Shown: positions 46,257 to 56,447 of the stretch, in pieces
How positions within the stretch are numbered: the first letter of the stretch is position 1
Layout of the letters: every line of letters starts with the position of its first letter
Assembly: GCA_950295325.1 (NCBI GenBank)
Contig: OX485803.1
Location: 20,832,001-20,896,000, forward strand
Source: Polytrichum commune
Lineage: Eukaryota > Streptophyta > Polytrichopsida > Polytrichales > Polytrichaceae
Reading direction: 5' to 3'
Length of the DNA: 64,000 bases
Position numbers and translations under genes: made by a program
Notes under the pieces: generated by a model
Database searches by the model: none
What the model was told of the DNA's origin: nothing
Seen by the model: only the letters and a program-made list of their open reading frames with translations

Positions 46257-47400
46257 TACAAGTTACGACGAAGGGCGGGCGACGGGAGTCGGTCAATCCA
46301 CCTGAACCGACACACACATCGATCGCACCAACAGGCGGATGTGGGAGCCGCACGGCCTCCGAGGGGAGGCCGTGAGGGGAGGGTTTGGGAGCGAGCCAAT
46401 TAGAGCACCGTGAGGAGTTGTTGTTGGTGGCCAACTTTAATTGAAGGCTTAAGTTTATTAGGGTGGGTGGTTCGAGGCGTGCCCTTGCATGATCGTGCGG
46501 CGACGTCGGGTGGCAAGCAGGATATGTTGGGACGCAGGCTGCAAGCTTTGTTCACGGGCGGACGAGGAGGCGGAGTTGCTGACCGACTCGATTGTCGGTC
46601 ACCACTCTCGAATGTAACCTCAAACTCAATACGAATCCAAACAAAACTCGGGGACAAAGATCCACGCATTCCGAATCTCGAGTAATATCTTCTTCCAACG
46701 TACGTCGTATGGCAACGATCGGTCGAGTGTGTGTGCGTTGCCGTGCTTTTTTTTCTTTCTTTTTGGCATAAATTGAAAAATCGATTGTAAGAAGAATCCA
46801 ACATACAACCACCCTGGGAGAACCAGTGCAACCGAGGGGAAATCAAGAGATAATGCCCATATGAGGTCTAACCTTCCAGGTAACCACGAAATTGCTACGG
46901 GTCACAATAAGACCTTTGACATCCCAAATCGAGTCAGACTCGTTGAGGATATCCTGGTAGGCAACATCCGGGGCCTTTTCCAAGTTCGAGAGAGTACGTT
47001 TTCATTTGATCCTACCGTAATCCCGCAAGGCGTCCGAAATGACTTGTGGCATTGTAAAGCGTTGAAAACCGGATCATTCCTTTGCCGCCAAATAATCCAC
47101 GGAAGACCATTTCTTAAGAAGGACTAGATGCGACTGAACCTTGAGATCAGAACTCGTTAAAGATGATTTAATTTAAAGCTTTACTCTATGCCGGTGTATG
47201 TGTGGCAAAGCAACCTAGGACCCAATCTGGGTCACTGTAGCACGTGTGTAAGCCCAACCCATAAGGGCCATGCGGATTTGGCGTCATCGTTGGGTTGTGG
47301 CCCTTTGCAGGAGCCAATATCCTCTCAAGTTCCTTGTGTAGTAAACCATTCCGGGCGATCTGAAGACTAGTAGGTCTTGCGAAGCTTTCGGAGAAGTCCA
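46257..47400. other. GC-richer stretch without a supported gene
   Basis: 46260-46700 has the highest GC of the repeat-rich part and long overlapping frames on both strands (148 aa minus at 46400-46846; 91 aa plus at 46410-46685), which is expected from composition. The 88-aa plus frame 46861-47127 (RVRLVEDILVGNIRGLFQVRES, HCKALKTGSFLCRQIIHGRP) has protein-like composition but no recognised family. It may be coding debris of a retroelement. Confidence 0.3.
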
Positions 47401-47479
47401 AAAAAAACGGAGGGCATAGTATGACGTTTCTTGAACTAGGTTAGTAATAAAAAGTAATAGTCCAAGTTGTAGCAACGGC

Positions 47480-47790
47480 CAAATGAACCCATGGTCAGTG
47501 ACTTGCAAAGAGGTTGATCAAAGAGGCATTGCATCATGGAAAAGGATTTCCTCGGGCCAAGGTTCCCTATTTTGACAAAAAGTTGCCAAATGATATTAGC
47601 AACATACCGCCACCCATGTTGAGCTAGTGGACAACTAAAAAAATGTGCTCAACCGATTCCACCAACTGCGGACCACAATGGGGGCAACTTTTGTTGGTCT
47701 CTGTCAAGATTTTCCCATGCACGTTGATGTGCTTCAAAGATGGTATTGGATTGTTTGTGTAAGGGTTTGTGGACATGATGTATTTAAGGT
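47480..47790 (-). pseudogene. LINE reverse transcriptase C-terminal zinc-binding (zf-RVT) remnant
   Basis: Minus frame: IPSLKHINVHGKILTETNKS, CPHCGPQLVESVEHIFLVVH, then after a one-base shift PLAQHGWRYVANIIWQLFVK, IGNLGPRKSFSMMQCLFDQP and LCKSL. This is the zf-RVT domain that ends plant LINE polyproteins (CxxC, then ESxEHxF, then a tryptophan-rich helix), here with a stop or frameshift at about 47627. The remnant could belong to the same LINE class as the ORF1-like pieces at 4.6-10.7 kb, but it is not contiguous with them. Confidence 0.7.
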
Positions 47791-48749
47791 ATGGTAACGT
47801 AGATGGGTCTTACATGGTTCCCCCCCCCCAGACTAGCCCACTTCTCCAAGGATATGAAACAAGTGGTTAACCCCTAACTTCTCAAGCCACCAGTTGATGG
47901 ATGAAGTTTTCCCTACATAAACCCTAGATTCCTCATTCATCCATAGTCAAAGTAACTATAAACATCAAGCTGACATGGATATATGTATACACATAGACAT
48001 ATGAGCCGTTGTGAGCCCAAAATGGTGCCCACATGTGGTGATTAACTCTTCGAAACCAATTTTAGTTTGACTTTGATGTGTTATGATTATTCACAAAACA
48101 TAAAAAGAGTGAAGTGTGGTTTGGATTTAAGTTTAGGCTTTAGAATGTGTTGTGTGATTATTTCAAGGTTGAATTCAATAAGAGTATGCCTTGATATTGT
48201 GAGTAGGGGGTAAGGTGAAGCAAGGTGAGCTCCGCGGGTTAAATGCCCACTTTTGGATCCACCTTGGTAGTTTAGGAAGAAGGAAGCTTGGTGGAAGGGG
48301 ATTAGTCCCTACTTTGAAGGTGAAGGTTAAGGGATTGTGATTGGAGGTGCTAATCCTCTCACCCTATCCTCACCTCTCTCTCCCTCTCTCCCTCTCTCCC
48401 TCTTTGCTACTTAAGGTGGTTTCTCTCTCATTTTCCTCTCTCTCCATCAAGCGCTCTCAAGAGAGTAAGCTCTTAAAGGGCTTGAGCCACGTGTGTGAGA
48501 CATTAGTTCTTAGTGAAGTTAATTAGTTAAGCTCTCTCTCTCAATGCCTCCCAATTGAGGGAGCTCTTAGAGTTTAAAGTTGCACGTGTTGATTAGTTAG
48601 TAGTTAGTGGAATTAGTGTGTTAGATTAGTTTATTATTTAGGAGCAAGGAAAAAGAAAGAAGAAGAAAAACTTAGAAAACATGTGATTAGGGAAGGAGAG
48701 AGTTTGGATTAGGGTGCAACTAGTGGTTGGGATACCCATTCGGGTATTA

Positions 48750-49100
48750 TAACTTCATATACTGAAATCAGAAGGCAGTTGGGCTTGGAGGTTAGACCAC
48801 CCGGGACTGGAACAGAAGGCAGCTGGGCTTGGTAAGTTAGGCCACACCGCGACTGGAATCAAAGGCAGCTGGGCTTGGTAAGTTAGACCACCCGGGACTG
48901 GAACAGAAGGCAGTTGGGCTCGGTAAGTTAGGCCACACCGCGACTGTAATCAGAAGGCAACTGGGCTTGGAGGTTAGACCACTCGGGACTGGAACAGAAG
49001 GTAGCTGGGCTTGGTAAGTTAGGCCACACCGCGACTGGAATCAAAGGCAGCTGGGCTTGGAGGTTAGACCACACCCGGGACTGGAATCAGAAGGCAGCTG
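48750..49100. repeat. Minisatellite inside TGTGAG unit E, ~45-bp unit
   Basis: Seven to eight units of GAAGGCAGCTGGGCTTGG plus GTTAGACCACCCGGGACTGG or TTAGGCCACACCGCGACTGG, two alternating unit types. Confidence 0.9.
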
Positions 49101-49338
49101 GGTTGCCTAGCAACAATTCATTTAGACTATCTAGGGGTTAGCAAGGCTAGCTCAAGTAGTAAGTATTAGCACATAAAAAACTAGATCACATTAGGCCATC
49201 TTTAGTGGTAGCTAAGAAGTTATATTCATTTAGGCTAGTTGGTGCCACGTGTGGGTTTGTATGAGTGTGTTTAACCATTGAGAAAAGTGTTTTTCAACAC
49301 TTGTACCTCTTGGTCAAAATAACTCACTTGCATTATTA

Positions 49339-49503
49339 ATGGAGAATGTGGAAGATTCTTGCAATGGCAAGAAAAAGGAAGTGAAGATTAAACGAGCGAG
49401 GGGAATGTCCTTAAGGGCATGTGTGGCTAAAGCCACGGGTTGGACGCTTGAGAAAGCCAACTCTACCACAAGCCAAGAGGCTAACATTAATAAAGTACAA
49501 TGA
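49339..49503 (+). CDS. Conserved 54-aa small ORF of TGTGAG unit E
   Basis: MENVEDSCNGKKKEVKIKR, then ARGMSLRACVAKATGWTLE, then KANSTTSQEANINKVQ and TGA; 54 codons, preceded by a GTGTTTTTCAACAC hairpin about 55 bp upstream. It lies in the sense orientation of the element, about 130 bp before its 3' end. Many differences from unit A are silent. No homologous known domain is recognised. Confidence 0.6.
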   Translation: MENVEDSCNGKKKEVKIKRARGMSLRACVAKATGWTLEKANSTTSQEANINKVQ

Positions 49504-49639
49504 GTGGAAACAATATGTGTTCTTTTGGACATAAAAATTACTTTGCACATGGTTCAAGTTTGTAAGATATACATGTGACTCGCAAAGCCATCACCCGGAC
49601 TAGGACGCTTAAGGGTGGTGGATTTGGCCTCACAGCCGT

Positions 49640-52600
49640 GTAGTTTGTAAATGGTTAGAGTGTGGGAAAATATGTCAAAATTGGAAGTGGTCATTTTTGT
49701 TGTTGTCTTGGGAGCTCATGTGAGGGTGTAGACTCCAATCAATAGTTGCCACTTCAATGCAAATTTTGCATGAACATCAAAGATGTTTATTTTGGTAAAA
49801 ATGACATGTAGAAATGACATGTAGAAATGGCATTTGTGCTCATGTCGACCGTTAAGTTCAACATTTGGACACCCTCAAGTTTTTAAGGAATTCTTTGCAT
49901 GAATGTGGTTAAAAACATGGGACAGTTTACCTACTTCATGTGCAAGGTGGGTAGCCTATTGCGATTTGCACATTTTGGCATCATCTTGTGGAGATGCTCA
50001 ACAATTGAGTAGCTTTCTGTTCATTTTCCAAGTTAATTTGACTGGTCTAAGTTCTTTTTCAAGGGATGAAACATGGCATTTTCTTGTGCATCACTTCCTT
50101 CAATTGTTATAGTTTAAAAATCCCAAGGGGCGTACGTTCCCATTTTCACCTTGTTATAGCTCATCTCCCATGTTTCAAGATCCCACAAACAATTCCCATT
50201 TTAACCCCAAAACTTGTCCATGATGATTCCACGGCCAACATTGAGTGAAATGGACTCAAAATAACCACTTGGGAAGTTGAGGGTTAATGTGAGAATGGTA
50301 GCAAGTCAAATTTGAGGCCGTAACCCACTTTCCTTAAAATCTCCGGAGCTCATATAAATATCTTAATTCATTTTCAAAACGACGACGATTGTGCTCATTA
50401 AGCGGTCGTATAGGTCCTATTGAACCTAGAATGGTTAGCATGTCTTGGCACGTACTCGGGTGTGCCCACAATAGACCCACATAGCTTTAGCCCACATAGA
50501 AGACGTTTTGTCAGGTGACCTCCACTTCAAGATTGCATCCACAAGGCTAGTAAAAACGTTGAAATTTGGGGTCAAACAATCATAAACAAGAGATTTGCAT
50601 GCTTGAGTGTATCCGATTGCGCTTTTCACTATGAGTAATAGTGGTAGGGACCCAACACAAGGAGGTGGGCGTCCAACCCTGGCCCTAGATGGGATGAATC
50701 CCAGTCCAATCCAACGGCCAAAAAGGTTTGTGGGCTCGGAAGTGCCCGCAATAGGCCCACATACATAGCTTTTAGCGTTCTAAAAAAGAAGAAGACGGTG
50801 TTTTGTCGGGTGAACGGCAAACTCATAGTGGGGAGGTGCAACGCTCTTGCGGAGGGCTTGCTTTTCACTCGTATCTAAGCCCGGTGTATGTGGGGAGAGG
50901 CCACGATGTTCTATAGTGGGCAGTTTATCGAGATACATACATCGCATAAATTAATTAAAAGTGGACCGCTTTTTTGTGGGCAGGCAAAGCTTAGCTTGAG
51001 TCTCGCTCCAGATCGGCAGGCGGGAGCGGCATGCTAGTCCAAAATCGCACTCTAACATATAGTGCAATGGTGAGGGTTTTTCTAAGGCCAATTCACACTT
51101 AAGACCACCGGCCGCGACCATGAATTGTGGTGGTCCCTTGCTTTTCCGCAAGGACCACGGGGAAGCACGGGCTTTGGGAGTGGGGGCCTCATTTTCTAGT
51201 GTTACCTTATATCATTCAAAAGGGACAATAGTCGTCGTAGGGAACGACCACCAACCCTTTTAGGAAGAGCTAGGGGTGTCCTTCGAGCCGATGGAAATAA
51301 CAAACCATTTGATTAGTCAAGTTCTATGTGGGATGTTTTCCAAGATTCGGTGTGGTCCCGGGCCCTTTCGAATGGAGTTGAGCTCCGGAATGTAGGATTG
51401 AGATACTTACATTATTGGGTAGCTTATGTCATGCATCGATCCCCGTGGAGGATGAAAGAATGACGAAACAACTTCTAGCCCTCAATCCCCTAAAGGTCGA
51501 GAAGGAATTTTTTGTTTGTCTGGGGAACCACTTCTGCATGATCGTATCAGCGTACATGTTTACATTATAACATGTTGATTTTAAACATGTGGATGGTTGA
51601 GATTTGAAGTGAATAATCCCAACTTTACAAATATGATATCAATGCGATCATGTTCATCATAAGATGTACAAGTCTACCTTAATAAGTTGATGAATTGGAC
51701 TGGATATTTTAGATGATTTTGGGGAGATTTCACTTCCGCCTTAAGGAGTTGAAGGACTAGGGGTATGTTTAAAACATGATACGAGTGATGTTTTGTACGA
51801 ACCCCAACAAGTCTCAATAAATATCTTGTTTGGTCTATGGTGTTGCACTCATATTTTGTACAACCTATTAAACATGTTGAAGTGGAAATAATGTTATATG
51901 TGAAAATGATGTTATGCATGGTATGTGGATTAGCATATATGCATCAAATATATGATATAATCTTTGTGTGTCACCTTGAAGGATTGACATATATAAATAT
52001 ATGTGGATTAGCATATATACATCTCAAGGGTTGAAGTAAAGACATTTAAGAAATACTTGCACTAACAAATATGTCACAACGCATTCTTTATCACTAAATT
52101 TTTTGCAAATCCACCATCCTAGTAGATTCAAAAAATTAGTGATGAAGATGTGTTGCATGAAACTTGTACGGTGGTGTTACTTTAATTCATCTATCTCATA
52201 TGTGCACTAGAGTGCATTCTAAACCACCCAATATTGGTCTAATACATATGTAGGCATAAATAACATGAGACACAATTTCTAGCGTGTTTTTTTTTTTGAT
52301 AAGTTATGTAAAGTGCGTGAAGTTGGGCATATAAGGAGTAAGTCAAACGATGTAGCTGATGCAAGGTACATGTGCCTAATATTTCTAAAACTAGTTTCTC
52401 TCATACGGTGGCCTAACAAAATTTGGAAAAAATCTATAAATTTTGGGAAGCTCTGAAAATGTGTGAGGTGTGGACTATTGTTCTTTCCTTTCTAATAAAA
52501 TAAAAATCATGTGTGTCCTACAAAAACCTGGAAGTGATTTTAGGGTTGACGCCTTCCATTGTTGAGTGGGGGAAGGAGGGTAAATTCTCACATGCATTTG

Positions 52601-54167
52601 CATTGTGAACCTACTTTGACAATTGTAAGATTTAACCAACCTATACTATATAATTCCATCAACAATGGTAGTGCGCATGGTTTTGGGACCAAAATTAGAC
52701 TAAAAACGACAAAATTGACTATAATCCCATCTAAGTGGCTTCGGTTAAGATAATTACAATGTTTCATAAAATTTCAACATTTATGAAAATGATTTATTTT
52801 GAAAATTCACAAGTTTTAAAGTTGAATTCTCAAAATAAATAAATTCTTGAAAATTAGACTCAGGACCACCCAAGTAGGATGATATTAACATTTTTAGGCA
52901 CATTTACCTTAACAACCGGTTCACCCCTCAATATTGCAACATCATTGTGCATAATGCCAATAGAGTCATTTCCTCCTTCCTCCAATTATGTTGTCCAAAG
53001 TGTGTCCAATATCCTATTCAGTTTCTTATTGTCCCAGCTTGTTGATGTCCACTTAGGGCCACTTCACACATGAGTTTGAAGGCCCATGACCATTGTATTT
53101 TAAGATCTCTCATTGGTCGAAAAGGTTGAGATCGTCCAAGTTCACTTTACTCTAGAAGGAGAAGGCTTAAGGGCCCGAAGAAATTATCATGGATGAAAAG
53201 TGTACATGACAAATTATTTCTGTTGTTTCATGGTCTATTGGAATTTGTGCCAAGTCCACCTCCAAGAGGTAAGGGGGTTTAACATGTTTTTGGAGTTTGT
53301 TTGTATTAGTGGCATGCATGATTGGCTTAGCAAATTGGCTTAGACACAGTAGAAACAAAAAAATAGAGTAAATTACACATCATACAAATATTCTACAAAA
53401 AAAACTCACTTGCTTACCCCTAGTTTCCTAAATCTATCCCTAGACTCCCACTTTTTACACTACAACACAACTCCCAAAACTGTCCCGACACTCATTCAAA
53501 ACAACCCCATTTTCTCCCAAATCGCCCTCAGGCTAGATCAAAACCCAACTAATAATAATGTGCAAAGTCACATGGCCACCTCAATAATCCCACCCTGTTT
53601 GGTTGCAAAATTGTCACCTTGCATCCTGGGTAGTGACTCCCTTGTATCCTGTCAACCGATCCCCTTTGTACCGAGAACTGACCCCCTTTGTGCCCCCATA
53701 ACCGACCCCTATGTGTTTTTGTGGGCTTGCCTCATCCAAAGTTCAATCATCCATGACAATATTTCATCACAGGTTGCTGACAAGAGAAGGTAAGATTTTG
53801 GCCAATGAATGAATTCATCCATCATCCATGACAACATTTGTTCATTTATTCATAGGAAGTGTCATATGGAAAGTGACCAATAGTGACATAAATACCATAC
53901 GACACTAAATATTATTACCATATCAATGCGACTTCAAATCAATAGCAACAACTTTTTTTTAGGTAAAATAAAACTTGAGATTTAGAAGGCTTGATTTTTA
54001 GATAACCTAAGGAAACCACAATATCCTCTAAGAAGTTAAGATTTAAGGCAATAATCAATCTAACTTTGTAATGAGATGAGATGAACCAAGATACACGACA
54101 GGTCAACGATCCAAAACATGGCCACATATAAGCTAATTGACATGTGTGTGTGAACCATGCTAACTTA
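49640..54167. other. No supported gene; dispersed repeat fragments
   Basis: A segment at 50335-50475 (TCATTAAGCGGTCGTATAGGTCCT ... AATGGTTAGCA) is related to 62235-62360. Two similar clauses of the CACATAGAAGACG/CACATACATAGC type at 50480 and 50760 indicate a local duplication. GGGCCACTTCACACATGAG at 53056 and AATTCACACTTAAGACCACC at 51089 belong to a dispersed family. 53740-53920 repeats 28860-29070. The 127-aa plus frame at 53410-53793 is Pro/Ser/Thr-biased and unconvincing. Confidence 0.35.
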
Positions 54168-54324
54168 TAGCTCACCCACACTTACTGGTGTGGGCTACCA
54201 GTAAACAATTCTTACTAGCAGGGGCTACTTTTAGAGTTGGTTTAGCCAATGAGAGCCACTAAATGCAACCAATGTTGGTACTCACCGTTCATTGGTGGCC
54301 TGCACTAGTAAGTGTGGGTGGGCT
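54168..54324. mobile_element. Small MITE, copy 2, with TTA flanks
   Basis: TAGCTCACCCACACTTACTG on the left and the inverse TAGCCCACCCACACTTACTA on the right enclose 157 bp. TTA lies immediately outside both ends, compatible with a 3-bp PIF/Harbinger-type duplication. The ACACTTACTGGTGTGGGC word is shared with the copy at 46118-46256. Confidence 0.7.
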
Positions 54325-54822
54325 ATTAGACATCACATTAGTGAAAATAAGTGAAGTTATCTACAAGTGTGAAGAAAGGTAGAGTTACCCATTGAGTTAA
54401 GTGAACCACTATAGTAGATAGTAAACCGTTTTGACACCACCTTAATATCCAAATGGTGGGGACCATGAAATAACTTAGTGAATGGTATATATAAACCATT
54501 TTTTTGTTGGTTTTCACATTAAATATTTTTCCTATAAATCAAGATTATATATACGTAGGTGGCTATTTCCTAGGGTCTACAACGACATACCAGATAAATA
54601 AATTGTAGGGTCACAAACTGAAGAAATAAGACAATTGTTAAGGAAAGGTTTGCATCAAGATATGGTTCCATGAAACTTGATATCCAAAACACCTCTTAGT
54701 GGACATGACTCCCACCTTGATTATGAACTTAAGGTTGGACCCAAGCTTGAAAAGTGATGCCTCAAATCAGAAGAGGAATTTTCTTGAGTAGGGACTGCTG
54801 GTATTTGATAAAAAATAATGCC

Positions 54823-54976
54823 ACATTAGCGCCACTTCATTGTTTTTATACCTTCCACCTGGACCCTAATGTAAACTCCTTGGGTCCAAAAACATTCGAC
54901 CAATAGGATCGCTTGGTTTTAGAGTTTTTTTGGTCTTGGACCCTAGGGGACACTATAAATCCACCCTAAGTTGGGA
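54823..54976. repeat. Dispersed repeat copy upstream of the 65K gene
   Basis: GCCACTTCATTG, then ACCAATAGGATCGCTTGG, then AAATCCACCCTAAGTTGG recur in the same order at 61559-61722, on the far side of the gene. This copy includes the TATA-like word near the presumed promoter. Confidence 0.55.
54954..54960 (+). promoter_or_regulatory. Candidate TATA box of the U11/U12-65K gene
   Basis: TATAAAT in CACTATAAATCC, about 1.5 kb before the start codon. A transcript starting about 30 bp downstream would need a 5'UTR intron; GAG|GTAAGTG at 55217 and GGTGGTGCAG at 56391-56400 would delimit one of about 1.18 kb. It lies in a dispersed repeat. The start site is unproven. Confidence 0.35.
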
Positions 54977-54984
54977 GGGATAAA

Positions 54985-56447
54985 CCGTTGTTGTTCATAC
55001 ACTGGCGGATACCCGCCAGATGCCCTGTGTGATGTGTATTGGGAGCTTCTTGCTCACTGGTTATTCTCGTCCTGTCGAGATCAATGTCGCATTGTCTCGG
55101 AACTTCGTGGGATCAAATCATTACTGATTATTATTCAATCATCTCTTCAAAAAAATTGGCTCCAATTGCTGCTGGCAGTCGTAATTCTCCGTCATCAGCC
55201 ACAGTTTGCTTGCGAGGTAAGTGTGTTTTGTCCTCACCTGAACTCGATTGATTCTCCACTGAATTTCCGAGATGTTCAAGATGAATTCGCTTGCACGATT
55301 CGTTGGGAGATCTGAATTCAGTTCTTGGCAGCTCATGGAACGACCGATCATTCCGCTGTTCTATGCATGCTCGCTGGTAAGGGTTCCCAAGGGCTTAGGG
55401 TTTCCAATGTTGATTGGTGGGCATCGAACACTTAATTTTACTAAGAAGAAAATAGATACATGTGCCCTGTATCATCACACGAAAATGCGAAGCAAATGAG
55501 ATATTTCCATTTGCATTCCCTATGCCAAATGTCTCATTTCGACCAAAACGTCCATTTGAGCTTTTAGGGTTTGTCATTACGGTGATGGCTCTTCTTTGCT
55601 TGATATGAGATTTGATCCTGCTCTATGGGACCCATTAGTCAAAATAGTAGCAATTTGCCTTTCCGTCAGCTTTGTCCTGCGTCAACGTTGATGTGCGATG
55701 GTTTTAGCGAGATATTAGAACCCATATTTTGGACGCATACATGGCTGCACTGAAATGAGCATACAGGTTCGTGTTATCTGGTCCGTATAATATTGAACAC
55801 ATTTTTTTGAAAAGTCTTAAGTGTTTGCTTGATTGAGAGTGTTTATGTTCCAGGACTAGCAAAGTCTTGGCATAACTATCATTGGCAGTTTCCTGAGGTA
55901 GCGGGCATTTCTCTGTGGAGTTGTGGCGAATATCTGCAAAATAAGCTGGGCACACCTGAATAAGCTGATGAAATCACTTACTAAGAACATAGTCTTCAAT
56001 TGAAGACTCATTTATTTATCACCATTGTCTGGTTGTCTGGTTGTTCCATCACCATTTTTGTACTTTTCTTTACTCTTTCTAACTGATCTGATTACATTAC
56101 TAGACGCAACACATTGTCAAGCACATAGAACAACAATGCATTTTGTGTGCATGAAATCAAGGACCTACACTATTTGTGTATCAACACTAGTTTTGTTGAT
56201 GGTGGTCCAGGATATGTGTAGCCCCCTTCTCTCCCTCTCCTTCTCCTGATGTGCATGAGGTGTGTGGAGGTTTTAGAGTTTTAGGGTTATAGACCTAACA
56301 TACGTAAAGCACATAGAACATCAATGCATATTGTGTGTGAAATCAAGGACCTTCATTTACAAATTTCTGTTTTAACTAATTTTTTGTTGATGGTGGTGCA
56401 GGGCAATGTGTAGCAATTAGGGTTTTGGGGCATTAGAAGTTTTGGCT
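54985..56447 (+). other. Putative 5'UTR and leader intron of the 65K gene
   Basis: Candidate first exon 54985-55216 with a strong donor (GAG|GTAAGTG) and an acceptor TTGATGGTGGTGCAG ending at 56400, followed by 47 nt to the ATG. The leader intron holds repeated clauses (GCACATAGAACAACAATGCAT at 56118 and GCACATAGAACATCAATGCAT at 56309), evidence of a small internal duplication. No upstream coding exon was recognised, since the protein start aligns well with the family at 56448. Confidence 0.4.

Larger units (their letters stand above)
48010..49634 (+). mobile_element. TGTGAG unit E (solo-LTR-like), plus orientation
   Basis: It starts TGTGAGCCCAAAATGGTGCC, ends ATTTGGCCTCACA and is flanked by a perfect GCCGT duplication at 48005-48009 and 49635-49639. 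At 1625 bp it is in full collinear homology with unit A read inversely (TGGTGATTAACTCTTCG, CATAAAAAGAGTGAAGTGTG, the CTCTCTCCCTCTCTCCC tract at about 48375-48400). A minisatellite occupies 48750-49100 and the intact 54-codon ORF lies at 49339-49503. Confidence 0.9.

Noticed and set aside
46400-46846. 148-aa minus-strand ORF
   Set aside because: It lies in GC-rich sequence where all frames are long, is overlapped by frames on both strands and shows no domain.
53410-53793. 127-aa plus-strand ORF
   Set aside because: The composition is low-complexity Pro/Ser/Thr and the 3' part overlaps a dispersed repeat; no support for a gene.
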